DNA of 64,000 bases from the NCBI RefSeq assembly GCF_030009775.1, contig NZ_JASCTH010000040.1:32356-96355 (forward strand). Direction: 5' to 3'. Below the pieces are notes generated by a model. The model was given only the letters and a program-made list of their open reading frames with translations, had not been told where the DNA came from and did not search any database. Source of the DNA: Actinoplanes sandaracinus (lineage in GTDB: Bacteria > Actinomycetota > Actinomycetes > Mycobacteriales > Micromonosporaceae). The position numbers and the translations under genes are program-made. Positions 1 to 8,961 of the stretch are shown here, in pieces (within the stretch, counting starts at the first letter, position 1; each line of letters begins with the position of its first letter).

Positions 1-710
1 GAGGCCTGGACGCCGGGGTGTTCGCGCAGCCACAGCAGCGGCACGATGGTGAACGCGGCCCACCAGACGCCGGCGGACACGATGGACCAGCGGGCCAGGT
101 CGAGGGTGCGCTGCGCGTTGCCCTCCTCGGTCAGCGACATCACGGCGGCCAGGTTGAGCAGCAGCAGCACCCCGCCGCCGAGGTAGCCGATGGCCCAGCC
201 GCGGCTGGAGATGCGGTCGCGTTCGTCGGGGCCGGCCAGGTACGGCAGGAACGAGTGGTAGACGACGATCGCCGCGCCGAAGGAGATGTTCGCGATGATG
301 AACAGCAGGCCGCCGAGCAGGTAGCGGTCGCCGGTGACGAAGGCCATCGCGATGGTGGCGGCGGCGCCGGTGAAGGCGGCCCCGGCCAGCAGCGGCTTCT
401 TGCGCGGGGCGCGGTCGGCGATGGCGCCCATGATCGGCAGGACGAAGACGGTCAACAGCACCGACAGCGAGACTAGGTACGCGTAGTAGGAGCCGGCCGC
501 GACCGGGATCCCCAGCGGGTGGACGGTGCCGTCGCACTCGTCGGCGCCGAGGGCGCACCCGGCGGCCTGCTCGGTGACGCTGGTCAGGAACGGACCCAGG
601 AACACCGTGATGACGGTCGTGGAGAAGGCCGAGTTCGCCCAGTCATAGATATACCAGCCGGTGCGTTCCCGCTTGGGCGCGAGAGTGGTGCTGTTGCCGG
701 TTTCGGCCAT
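1..710 (-). CDS. Atg22/UMF1-type MFS transporter (3' end outside window)
   Basis: Integral membrane permease of the major facilitator superfamily, Atg22-like (UMF1) branch. From the ATG at 708-710 the protein opens with a short charged tail and then the family hallmark WYIYDWANSAFSTTV near residue 19. Hydrophobic helices follow, with the MFS loop signature ADRAPRKK after the second one. About 236 codons are present; the C-terminal part lies beyond the left edge. Substrate cannot be told; bacterial members are usually left as putative effluxers. It is read leftward, away from the 783-4488 operon on the same strand. Confident on family, not on function. Confidence 0.85.
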   Translation of the reverse strand, partial: MAETGNSTTLAPKRERTGWYIYDWANSAFSTTVITVFLGPFLTSVTEQAAGCALGADECDGTVHPLGIPVAAGSYYAYLVSLSVLLTVFVLPIMGAIADRAPRKKPLLAGAAFTGAAATIAMAFVTGDRYLLGGLLFIIANISFGAAIVVYHSFLPYLAGPDERDRISSRGWAIGYLGGGVLLLLNLAAVMSLTEEGNAQRTLDLARWSIVSAGVWWAAFTIVPLLWLREHPGVQA

Positions 711-782
711 CGAGTGCGCTCCTGAGAATGGGTCGGTGCGCGGTCATGATGTCATCCCGGCGCGCTCAAGGGGAGATGTGGA

Positions 783-1208
783 TCACTGTTCACCGTGAGT
801 CCACCAGCGGGCCAGCGCGGCGGTGGCCGGGTCCTCGGAAGCGGCCAGGACCGTCCACGGGTCGGCGCCGGGCGGGATCTCCACGCCGGCGTAGGCGGCG
901 AGATCCTCGGCGGTGACCGGTTCGACCGGCGGGACGAAGCCGGCGGTGTCGCCGGCGCCGAGGGTGGCGGTGTCGATCCAGGGGAACCCGTCGACGGGTT
1001 CGGGCAGGTCGACGTCGAGCGCGGGGGGAAACACCGTGTCCTCGGCGACCACGGCGATCGTCTCGGACAGGTCCGGAAGGTCCGGGGCGTCGGGCAGTTC
1101 GTCCGGCAGGTCCCAGTCGGCCGCGGAGTCCAGCGCCGGTACCTCGGGAACCGGTAGGTCCTCGGGGAGATCGAAGTCGAAGTCGTCGTGGTCCCAGTGA
1201 TCGGTCAT
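783..1208 (-). CDS. small acidic protein, last gene of the GTPase operon
   Basis: A 141-residue protein that is extremely acidic and proline-rich. The first half is dominated by D, E, L and P in LPEDLP/LPDELP-like repeats. The C-terminal third looks more folded (AEDLAAYAGVEIPPGADPW) and ends in an A-rich helix with WW. No enzymatic motif is visible. Its ATG overlaps the stop of the upstream GTPase gene (ATGA at 1206-1209), so it is probably translationally coupled and may be a partner of the dynamin-like proteins. That partnership is inference from position only. Confidence 0.7.
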   Translation of the reverse strand: MTDHWDHDDFDFDLPEDLPVPEVPALDSAADWDLPDELPDAPDLPDLSETIAVVAEDTVFPPALDVDLPEPVDGFPWIDTATLGAGDTAGFVPPVEPVTAEDLAAYAGVEIPPGADPWTVLAASEDPATAALARWWTHGEQ

Positions 1209-2992
1209 CAGAGGCTTCCTTCTTCGATGATGGGGGCGGGAGTCAGGGAGCGGGCGCGCAGCAGTGCCTCGTCGGCCTGCCGCAGCCGGGTGGCCGCGGC
1301 GTCGCGGTCGGCGGTGGCGGCGGCCCGTCGTTTGGCGCGGCCGGCCGCGTCCTCGGCGGCGGCCGCGTCGATCTCGGCGATCAGCCCGTCGAGTTCCCGC
1401 AGCCGGCGTTCGATCGCGTCGTCGAGGGCGACCGACAGCGCGTACTGCAGGTCGGTGAAGCGGATGCTGATCTCGTCGGTGAGCGCGGCCCGCGCCTCGG
1501 CGAGCACGTCGCGCAGCCAGGTGTGGGCGTGCCGGCGGTCGGTGTGCACCCGGCGGCGGTAGATGACATAGCCGCCGGCGGCCAGGCCCAGCCCGATCCC
1601 GGCGACCGGGATCAGCAGCCCGGCCCCGGCGACGCCGAGCGCGGACACCCCGAGCATCGCGCCGCGCCCGGCGATCAGGGCCACGCCGCCGGCGGACAGG
1701 GCGATCAGCATGTTGTCGCCCGCGCCGTCGCGTGGCGGCCCGGCGATCAGCGTGTGCCGCAGCGTGGCGCTGACCAGGGCCGGGTCGAACGTGTCGGCGA
1801 GAACCTTCTCGGCCACGTCCCGGTAGGTGTCCTCCAGCGTCGCCGACAGTTCCGCCGCCACCGCCTGCAACTGGGTGTCCAGGTCGTCCGGCAGCGCGGA
1901 CAGCGCCTCACCGCGGGCCGCGTCGATGCGCCGCGCGTAGTCGTGCTGCACCTCGGTGATCCGGGTCCGCAGCCGGCCGACCACGGCCACCCGGGCGTGC
2001 TGGATCTCGGTGTTCAGCTTGAGCGTCCACTGCCGTGACTCGGTGCGTTTGCGGGCGGCGAGCGCGGCGCGTTCGGCGCGGGTGGCGGCCTGCCCGGCCG
2101 CGTCGGCGGCGGCCGCCCGCACCCGTTCCTCGCCCGCGTCCCGCAGCCGGGTCAGGTCCCGGTGGGCGGCGCGCAGCACGTTGGCCAGGCGCAACTGGTG
2201 ACCCCGGCCGGCCAGCTCGACCAGCGCGTGCTGCAGGGCCGGCACCCGCGACTCGTGCGCCAGGGCGTCACGGGTCGCCGGGTCCGCGGTCAGGGCCACC
2301 TCGGCGAGCCGGGCCGACACCGGGTACCACGGCGCGGACGCGAACCGGGGGGCGTGCGCCTGCAGCAGGGACCGGTTGTCGTCGGCGATGGTCCGCCACT
2401 GCGGAAACGCGTCGATCTTGGTGAGGGCGAAGACCACGGCGTCGACGCGCTCGGTGGCCGCGGCCAGGAAGTCCAGTTCCGGCTGCGACAGCGGGGCGCC
2501 GGCGTCGGCGACGAACAACAGGGCGGTGCCGCGGCGGACCGCGTCCAGGGCGATCGTGGCGTGCACCGGGTCCAGGCCGCCCGCGCCGGGGGTGTCCAGC
2601 AGCGTCAGGTACTGCAGCAGCGGCGCCGGGTGGGTGACCTCGATCCTTCTGGTCTTCTGGTGGCCGCGCGCCCACGACGAGAGGTCGTCGATCTGGATCT
2701 CCTCGCCGCCGGGCAGCCACGCTTTCGCCGTCATCTCCGGGCCCGGAACGAAATGCAGGTACGCCGCGGTCGTCACCGCCGCGTCCACCGGCGACAGGCC
2801 GGGCACCCCGACCAGCGCGTTGACCAGGGAACTCTTGCCGCGTTTGGTCTCGCCGACGACGACCACGCCGGGCCGGGTCAGGTGGGCGCGGCGCAGCTCG
2901 GCCAGGTCGGCGGCCGCGTCCGGGTCGGCGGTGCGCAGGTACGACATGGTGTCGCGCACGGCGGTGTCCAGCAGCACGGTCAGATCCTGCAT
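1208..2992 (-). CDS. dynamin-like GTPase with membrane hairpin
   Basis: A 594-residue GTPase of the bacterial dynamin-like superfamily. G1 P-loop GETKRGKS at residues 47-54, G3 DTPG at 133-136, G4 TKID at 191-194. A long helical region follows, then a double hydrophobic stretch (about residues 427-479, rich in G, A and L) that looks like a membrane paddle or hairpin, then a charged coiled C-terminus. The longer open frame reaching 3406 was rejected because ATG 2990-2992 lies just before the first recognisable helix. The start overlaps the upstream GTPase by 13 bp. Such tandem GTPases are thought to act together on membranes; substrate and process are unknown here. Confidence 0.85.
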   Translation of the reverse strand: MQDLTVLLDTAVRDTMSYLRTADPDAAADLAELRRAHLTRPGVVVVGETKRGKSSLVNALVGVPGLSPVDAAVTTAAYLHFVPGPEMTAKAWLPGGEEIQIDDLSSWARGHQKTRRIEVTHPAPLLQYLTLLDTPGAGGLDPVHATIALDAVRRGTALLFVADAGAPLSQPELDFLAAATERVDAVVFALTKIDAFPQWRTIADDNRSLLQAHAPRFASAPWYPVSARLAEVALTADPATRDALAHESRVPALQHALVELAGRGHQLRLANVLRAAHRDLTRLRDAGEERVRAAAADAAGQAATRAERAALAARKRTESRQWTLKLNTEIQHARVAVVGRLRTRITEVQHDYARRIDAARGEALSALPDDLDTQLQAVAAELSATLEDTYRDVAEKVLADTFDPALVSATLRHTLIAGPPRDGAGDNMLIALSAGGVALIAGRGAMLGVSALGVAGAGLLIPVAGIGLGLAAGGYVIYRRRVHTDRRHAHTWLRDVLAEARAALTDEISIRFTDLQYALSVALDDAIERRLRELDGLIAEIDAAAAEDAAGRAKRRAAATADRDAAATRLRQADEALLRARSLTPAPIIEEGSL

Positions 2993-4488
2993 TCGCGCAC
3001 CTCCCGGGCGAGTAGTTGGAAACCGCGGTGGGCGACCTGCGCGATGCGGGCCTGCGCGGGCCCGGCGCCGTCGACCGCGTAGGCGCGCCACCGCCCGGCC
3101 GCCGCGACCGCGGCCGTGGCCAGTTCGGCGGGCGCGGCATCGGGCAGCCGCAGGATCCACCGCGGATCGTCGGAGGTGGCCAGCCGGATCAGCTCCTGCT
3201 CCCAGACGGCCGGCAACGGCACCGCGCCGGTGGCGGCCCGCTGCGCCGCCTCCAGCAGCCGCAGCCGGTGGTACGCCGGATCCCGCAGCGCCGCCTCCAG
3301 CGCGTCCCGGATGATCTCCTCGTCGCGGGAGCCGATGTCCCGCGGGCCGGCGTCCCGCGGGCCGAGACGGTGGCGGGCCAGCCGCTCCAGCCGGGTCAGC
3401 GCCCACCCCGCCTTGATCGCGTCCGAGCGCCAGCGGAACGTCTGGTCCACCGTGGCGGTCAGCCGGGCCAGGCCGGAGGCGGCGGCCAACCGGCGGACCA
3501 GCTCACCGGTGCCGAGCCGGGGTTCGGCCGCCAGCTGGGCGCAGGCGAACCCGACGCCGTACAGGTCGAGGCGGGTCAGCAGCCGTTCCCGCTGGTCCGG
3601 GCCGACCGGAGCGGGCCGGCTCCGGAACAGGTCGGCCGACAGCAGCATGACGTCCAGCTCGGCGGCCGGCAGCGCGGCGAGCCGGGCCAGGGCGTCACGG
3701 TCGGCGCCGGTCAGCCGGCCGGCCTCGGCGGTCTCGGCCAGCAGGCCGGCCACCGGCACGACATCGCCGACGGTACGGGCCAGCAGCGCCGCCTGCTGCC
3801 GGGCCAGGGGCTCGGCCACCGGCCACGGATCAGCGGCCCCACCGGCCAGGGTGTCGACCTTGCCGAGCACCCCGATCGCGTTGATCGGGCTGGTCGCCAG
3901 CCGCGCCGACGCGGTGTGGAAGGCCTCCAGCGCCCGCACGTCGTCGGCCCGCACCGCCTGGGTGAACACGTACACCACCGCCTCGGCGGCGGCCACCTCA
4001 CCGGCCGAGTCGTCGTCGATGCCGACCGCCGCCTCGGCCCGCGCGCTGCCCGCGGTGTCGGTCGACGCCAGACCAGGGGTGTCGACGACGGTCAGGTCCC
4101 GCAGCCGGTCACTGGTCAGCGTCACGTCGACGTAGGCGATCCGGGTGGCCGGCACCCCCAGCCGGGCCGGGACCATGCCGTCCTCGTCCAGCGGCAGGCT
4201 CTGCCGGCCCCCGTCGCGGGTGACCACGTCGATGCGGTCGGCGGGCCCGTACCGGAAGCGGGTCACCACCCGGGTGCACTCGCCGGCCGCGGTAGGGGCG
4301 ACGCGACGCCCGATGATCGCGTTGACTAGTGTCGACTTTCCGGCTTTCAGGCGTCCCGCGATCGCCACTCGTAACGGATCGTGAAGACGTTCACTGATCT
4401 GCCGCACGTGTTGACCAGCATCAGAGGAGACGCGGGTGACTATCTCGTGACAGACAGTCGCGATCCCCGAGGTGAGTGGGCCGGTCAC
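2980..4488 (-). CDS. dynamin-like GTPase, first gene of the pair
   Basis: A 502-residue GTPase starting at GTG 4486-4488. G1 GRLKAGKS lies at residues 45-52, G3 DTPG at 136-139, and a G4-like GKVD at 209-212 where N/TKxD is usual. The C-terminal half is helical and lacks the obvious membrane hairpin of its neighbour, so the two proteins are asymmetric partners as in other bacterial tandem dynamin pairs. It overlaps the next gene and is transcribed divergently from the LuxR-type gene at 4701. The altered G4 motif is the main oddity; nucleotide specificity would need testing. Confidence 0.85.
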   Translation of the reverse strand: MTGPLTSGIATVCHEIVTRVSSDAGQHVRQISERLHDPLRVAIAGRLKAGKSTLVNAIIGRRVAPTAAGECTRVVTRFRYGPADRIDVVTRDGGRQSLPLDEDGMVPARLGVPATRIAYVDVTLTSDRLRDLTVVDTPGLASTDTAGSARAEAAVGIDDDSAGEVAAAEAVVYVFTQAVRADDVRALEAFHTASARLATSPINAIGVLGKVDTLAGGAADPWPVAEPLARQQAALLARTVGDVVPVAGLLAETAEAGRLTGADRDALARLAALPAAELDVMLLSADLFRSRPAPVGPDQRERLLTRLDLYGVGFACAQLAAEPRLGTGELVRRLAAASGLARLTATVDQTFRWRSDAIKAGWALTRLERLARHRLGPRDAGPRDIGSRDEEIIRDALEAALRDPAYHRLRLLEAAQRAATGAVPLPAVWEQELIRLATSDDPRWILRLPDAAPAELATAAVAAAGRWRAYAVDGAGPAQARIAQVAHRGFQLLAREVRECRI

Positions 4489-4700
4489 TTCGACTCGTCA
4501 GCGCAGCACACCGTCGGCGACAATGAGCGTGTCGCGGCAGTCGGCGTCACGAAGGGACCTTTCGTCAGCGGGAGCGGTCGTCGCAGCACAGCCTACGGAA
4601 ACCGGCGTGGCGTCCGGGATCCCGAGTTCGTGCCAGTGACACCGCAGTGGGCGAGGACACCGCAGCGGGCAGTGGCATCGAGGTGGAGAGGGGAGCGCAG

Positions 4701-7205
4701 GTGACGGACGAGCCAGAGGAGGCCGCCCGCACCGCATTGCGTCAACCCGGCCTCGTCGTGCTGACCGGCCCACCCGGCTGCGGCCGCACCACCCTGCTGC
4801 GCCGCATCGCCGCCGCCGTGGCCGGCCCCGTCCACCTCGGCGGCGGCCTCGCCATGCTGGCCGGCGTGCCCGCGCTGGCCCTGTCCCGGGCGGTCCGGGC
4901 CCGGCTGCCCGCCGACGACGTGCCGCTGCTCGCCGAAGCGGTCCGCTCCCGGGTCCGCGGCGGCCTGCTGGTCCTCGACGACCTGCAGCACGCCGACCCG
5001 GCCACCCTGGCCGCGTTGCCGCACCTGGCCCGCAGCTGCCGGGTGCTGGTCGCGCTGCGCACCCCGCACCGGCTCCCCGACGCCCTCGCCGCCGACCTGC
5101 GGGCCGCCGCGACCGCCTGGCTGCCGGTGCCGCCGCTGACCGCCGACGCCGCGTCCGCCCTGGTCCGGCAGACCTCCGGCGGCCTCGACGAGCAGACCGC
5201 CGCCGCCGTCGTCGCCCGCGCCGGCGGGAACCCCCTGGCGACCATCGCCCTGGCCCGGCAGGCCGCCGCCGGCCGCGCCCCGATCGGCGAGGACATCGAC
5301 CAGGTGGCGTACGCGATAGCGACCGCCCTGGCCGACCTGCCCCGCCCCGCCCGGACCGCGCTGGCCGCGCTCGGCCTGCTCGGGCGCCCGGCCGCACCCG
5401 CCCTGCTCGGCACCGGCGCCGCCGACCTGCTGACCGCCGGCCTGGTCACCGTCGAACCCGGCGGCTCCCTGCTGCCGGTGTCGTCCTACCTGGCCGAGAC
5501 CGCGGCCGGCCTGCTGGACGGCCCGGCCCGCGCCGACCTGCACGCCCGCCTGGCCGAGCTGACCCCGCCCGCGGAAGCCGCCCGGCACCTGGCCGCCGCC
5601 GGGGACACCGACGGGGCGTACCGCACCGCCCTCGCCGCCGCCGACCGTGCGGCCGGCTCCGAACGCGCCGGGCTGCTGCTGTTCGCCTGCGGCCTCGGCG
5701 GACGCGTCGACCCCCGAGTCCGGCTGGCCGCCGCCGACGCCGCCCTGGCCACCGGCCGTGCCGCCGACGCCGCCGAGGTGCTGCTGCCACTGGCCGCCAC
5801 CGCCGGCCCGGAAACCGCCCTCTGGGGGCAACCACACCGGCCGGCCGCCCCGTTCGCCCTGGAAGCGGCCGTGCTGCGCGGTGAGGCTCTGCTGCAGTCC
5901 GGCGACCCGCACACCGCCCGCGACGCGGTCCGCCCGGTGCCCGACACCGCCGCCGCACCGGTCGTCGCCGCCCGCGACCGCGTCCTGCTGCTGAGCGTCC
6001 TGGCCACCGAGCCGATGACCGCTCTCGAACTCGCCGACAAGATCGCCGTCCGGCATCCGGACCCGCCGCCGGGCATCGCCGCCGCCCTCGCCGCGGTCCG
6101 CGCCACCCACCGGCTGCCCGGCTGGGACACCGCCCTGGCCCGGGCCGCCGACACCGGCGCCGACCCGCTGATCAGCCGCTGGTCGGCGTGGCTGCTCGTG
6201 GAACACCTCGCCGCCGAAGGCCGCCTCGTCGACGCCGCCGGGGCCGCCCTGCACGCCGCCGCCGCCGCCGGGGCCGCCCTCGCCTACGGCTGGCAGACCC
6301 GGTTCCTGGCCGCCGCCGACTGGGCGCTGGCCCTGCACGGCCCCGGCTTCCCGGCCGAACTGGCCTGGGACGGCACCGACGGCGTGCTGCGGCGGGCCGC
6401 GAACCTCACCGACCGGGCCCTGCCCGACCAGGCCCGCGCCTACGCCACCGCCGCGACCGCCCTGATCGAGGCCGACAGCGGACTGCTCGCGGCCGCGCGC
6501 GCCCGCCTGGAGAGCGCTCCGGCACACCCGGCGGCCGCCTGGGTGGCCCGGGAAGCGGCCTGGCTCGACGGCCAGCCCGACCGGGCCGCCCGCACCCCCA
6601 CCGACGCCGGCCACGGGCTGCTCGCCGGCCTGCACGCGATCACCGCCCGGTGGGCCGCCTACGACCTCGGCGTCCCCGGCGCCGCGGCGATCCCGGTCGA
6701 CCTGCCGGCCGCCGCCCGCCGCACCCTCACCGCCTGGGCCGTCGGCTCCGGGCTCGACACCGCCGCCGATAGCTGGCAGCCGGTCGCCCTGCGCGAACAG
6801 GTCCGCTGCCTGATCGCCGCCGGACTCACCAGCACCGACCGGGAACCCGCCGTGGCCGCCCTGCTGCGCGCCGAACAACTCGCCGACGCGGCCGGGCTCA
6901 CCGTCCTGGCCGGGCGGGCCCGCCGCGGACTGCGCCGCCACCAGATCCAGCGCGACACCCGCAGCCCCCGCTCCGACGGCCGGCTCACCCGCCGCGAACT
7001 CGACGTGCTGCACCTGGTCGCCGCCGGCGAGCCGACCCGCCGGATCGCCGGCCAGCTGGGCATCTCCGCCGAAACCGTCGACACCCACATCCGCGCGAGC
7101 ATGCGCAAACTCTCCGCGCGTACCCGTACCGAGGCCGCCGCTCTGGCCTTCGCCACCACCCCGGCGAGGACCGAACCCTTCGAAACCAGCGAGGATGGCC
7201 GGTGA
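4701..7205 (+). CDS. large ATP-binding LuxR-family regulator (LAL-like)
   Basis: An 834-residue regulator in the LAL/STAND style. Walker A GPPGCGRTT at residues 23-31, Walker B VLDD at 91-94, a long alanine-rich helical (TPR-like) middle, and a C-terminal LuxR HTH (LTRRELDVLHLVAAGE... GISAETVDTHI) in the last 70 residues. Start chosen at GTG 4701 because GAGAGGGGAG sits just upstream; an ATG at 4647 is possible. Stop overlaps the next gene by 4 bp. Coding strand is extremely C-rich at third positions. Likely a DNA-binding activator with an NTPase switch; target genes are not evident. Confidence 0.85.
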   Translation: MTDEPEEAARTALRQPGLVVLTGPPGCGRTTLLRRIAAAVAGPVHLGGGLAMLAGVPALALSRAVRARLPADDVPLLAEAVRSRVRGGLLVLDDLQHADPATLAALPHLARSCRVLVALRTPHRLPDALAADLRAAATAWLPVPPLTADAASALVRQTSGGLDEQTAAAVVARAGGNPLATIALARQAAAGRAPIGEDIDQVAYAIATALADLPRPARTALAALGLLGRPAAPALLGTGAADLLTAGLVTVEPGGSLLPVSSYLAETAAGLLDGPARADLHARLAELTPPAEAARHLAAAGDTDGAYRTALAAADRAAGSERAGLLLFACGLGGRVDPRVRLAAADAALATGRAADAAEVLLPLAATAGPETALWGQPHRPAAPFALEAAVLRGEALLQSGDPHTARDAVRPVPDTAAAPVVAARDRVLLLSVLATEPMTALELADKIAVRHPDPPPGIAAALAAVRATHRLPGWDTALARAADTGADPLISRWSAWLLVEHLAAEGRLVDAAGAALHAAAAAGAALAYGWQTRFLAAADWALALHGPGFPAELAWDGTDGVLRRAANLTDRALPDQARAYATAATALIEADSGLLAAARARLESAPAHPAAAWVAREAAWLDGQPDRAARTPTDAGHGLLAGLHAITARWAAYDLGVPGAAAIPVDLPAAARRTLTAWAVGSGLDTAADSWQPVALREQVRCLIAAGLTSTDREPAVAALLRAEQLADAAGLTVLAGRARRGLRRHQIQRDTRSPRSDGRLTRRELDVLHLVAAGEPTRRIAGQLGISAETVDTHIRASMRKLSARTRTEAAALAFATTPARTEPFETSEDGR

Positions 7206-7738
7206 TAAGACAGCCCGACGATGCTCCACGCCACGTAGTGGCAACCTCAGCCGAAGCCGACACGGTGCTGCGCCGACTGGCCCGCGACGGGTGGACAGCC
7301 CGGGCCGGGTTCGCCCTGCCCGACCCGTCGTGGGACGTCGGCGCCGCCCGCCTCATCCTGCACGGCCGCATCGGCGACGACGACCTCGAAACCGCCCAAC
7401 TCGCCGTCCTCGCCGCCGCCCGCGGCGCCGGCGTCGTCGCCATCTGCGACGCCGAATCGGCCGCCGGCCGCGCCCTCATCGACGACCTGTCCCGGCTCGG
7501 CCCGCTGCACCGCGGCATCGACGGCACCGACCTCATCGCCAACCTGATCCCGGAACAACGCGCCCTGCTCGACCGCCTCGCCGCCGGCGACACCATCGCC
7601 GCCGCCGCGGCGGCGGAATTCCTCTCCCTGCGCACCGCCAACCGCCGCATCGCCGAAGCCAGAACCCTCTTCGGGGTACGCACCACGCGCGAAGCCGTCC
7701 TGGCCTACCTCCGCCAGCGCCAGCGCGCCCCCGAGTGA
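7202..7738 (+). CDS. small HTH protein coupled to the LAL regulator
   Basis: A 178-residue protein beginning at GTG 7202, inside the last codons of the preceding gene (GTGA overlap). The N-terminal 100 residues form an alternating alpha/beta-like region without a phospho-acceptor pattern I can defend. The last 60 residues (IPEQRALLDRLAAGDTIAAAAAAEFLSLRTANRRIAEARTLFGV) look like a LuxR/response-regulator type helix-turn-helix. It resembles small degenerate regulators in other actinomycete LuxR gene pairs. Probably works with the upstream regulator; family assignment is tentative. Confidence 0.7.
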   Translation: MIRQPDDAPRHVVATSAEADTVLRRLARDGWTARAGFALPDPSWDVGAARLILHGRIGDDDLETAQLAVLAAARGAGVVAICDAESAAGRALIDDLSRLGPLHRGIDGTDLIANLIPEQRALLDRLAAGDTIAAAAAAEFLSLRTANRRIAEARTLFGVRTTREAVLAYLRQRQRAPE

Positions 7739-7998
7739 TCCCGGCGCGGCAACCACCGGCCCGTTCCCCACAGACCCTCCGGCACACGCGCAGACCGCGA
7801 CATCCGACCGACACCCCGGCACCCGGGCACGCCGCCCCGCGCCTGCCGACCGGCCACCGGCCGTTTTCCACAGCCCCGCACCTCGGCGAGCCCCGCGCCT
7901 GCCATGCGGTCAACCGGCCACTGGCCGTCCGGCTGTCCCACCGCTGACCGTCCGGGCATGCCACCTCGATATGTCTGACTCCGATCCGGAGCGGGATC

Positions 7999-8004
7999 TA
8001 GCAT
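7999..8004 (+). promoter_or_regulatory. -10 box of a probable leaderless transcript
   Basis: TAGCAT lies six bases before the GTG at 8011, with no Shine-Dalgarno sequence between. This TANNNT-N6-start arrangement is typical of leaderless actinobacterial mRNAs. Just upstream, GATCC and GGATC arms (7983-7998) form a small dyad that could be an operator. Confidence 0.5.
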
Positions 8005-8010
8005 CGGCTG

Positions 8011-8961
8011 GTGGAGGTCGAGCAGATCGAGCGGATGCGTGACTTCAACCGCTACTACACCCTGCGCCTCGGCGTGCTCACCGACCGGTACCTGGGTCAG
8101 GCCCGGCCGTTCGGCCAGGCGCGGCTGCTGTTCGAAATCGGCGACGGCAGCGACCTGGGCGAACTGTGCACCCGCCTGGACGTGGGCGCCGGCTACCTGC
8201 AAGACATGCTGCGCGCCCTGCAGGAACAGGGCCTGGTACAGATGCGGGACCAGGTCGCCGAACTCACCGACGCCGGCCGCCGCGAACGCGCCGACCTGGA
8301 GGAACGCTCCAACGCCGGCATCGCCGCCCTGCTCGGCGAACTCACCACCGGCCAGCGCGAACGCCTCATCAGCGCCCAGGACGAGATCCGCCGCGTGCTG
8401 CGGGCCGCGGCCGTCGTCGTCGAGGCGGTGCCACCCGGCTCCGCCGTGGCTCGTGACAGCCTGGCCCGTTACGCCGCCGAACTCGACACCATCTTCCCGG
8501 AAGGCTTCGACGAATCCACCCTGACCCGCCCGGAGGACGTGACCGGCACCCAACTGGTCGCCTTCGAAGACGGGCATCCCGTCGGCTGCGGCCTGTGGAT
8601 CCGCCTCGGCCCCGGCATCGCCGAGATCCGCCACCTGTGGGTGGCCCCGGAGGCGCGGGGCCTCGGACTGGGCCGCAAACTGCTCGCCCGGCTGGAGGTC
8701 GACGCCGTCAACCACGGCATCGACACCGTCCGCCTGGGCACCCATCCACTGCTGACCGAGGCGCTGGCCCTCTACCGGACCAGCGGCTACACCAACATCG
8801 GCGGCTACAGCGACGTCCCGTACAACCAGCTCGCCTTCGAGAAGGTGCTGGTCAGTGCATCCGCCGCCGCACCCGGGACAGGTCGTGCGGCCGCGACGTA
8901 TCCACCGTCCGCGGCATCTGCATTTCGCCGAGCCGCAACGGAGTCAGGGTCTCGTCGATAG
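8011..8961 (+). CDS. MarR-type HTH fused to GNAT acetyltransferase
   Basis: A 316-residue two-domain protein. Residues 1-150 resemble MarR regulators (winged HTH around GDGSDLGELCTRLDVGAGYLQDMLRALQEQGLV). Residues about 165-275 are a GNAT fold with the acetyl-CoA motif VAPEARGLGLGRKLL and a typical end TSGYTNIGGY. MarR-GNAT fusions are known; the HTH may control or target an acetyltransferase for a small substrate. The last 37 residues are low-complexity and overlap the convergent acyltransferase gene by 110 bp, so the true C-terminus may be less conserved. Start GTG 8011 follows a TAGCAT box. Confidence 0.85.
   Translation: MEVEQIERMRDFNRYYTLRLGVLTDRYLGQARPFGQARLLFEIGDGSDLGELCTRLDVGAGYLQDMLRALQEQGLVQMRDQVAELTDAGRRERADLEERSNAGIAALLGELTTGQRERLISAQDEIRRVLRAAAVVVEAVPPGSAVARDSLARYAAELDTIFPEGFDESTLTRPEDVTGTQLVAFEDGHPVGCGLWIRLGPGIAEIRHLWVAPEARGLGLGRKLLARLEVDAVNHGIDTVRLGTHPLLTEALALYRTSGYTNIGGYSDVPYNQLAFEKVLVSASAAAPGTGRAAATYPPSAASAFRRAATESGSRR

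Noticed and set aside
4593..7244. 883-codon open frame antisense to the LuxR-type gene
   Set aside because: Glycine-rich shadow of a very GC-rich gene; the plus strand has Walker and HTH motifs.
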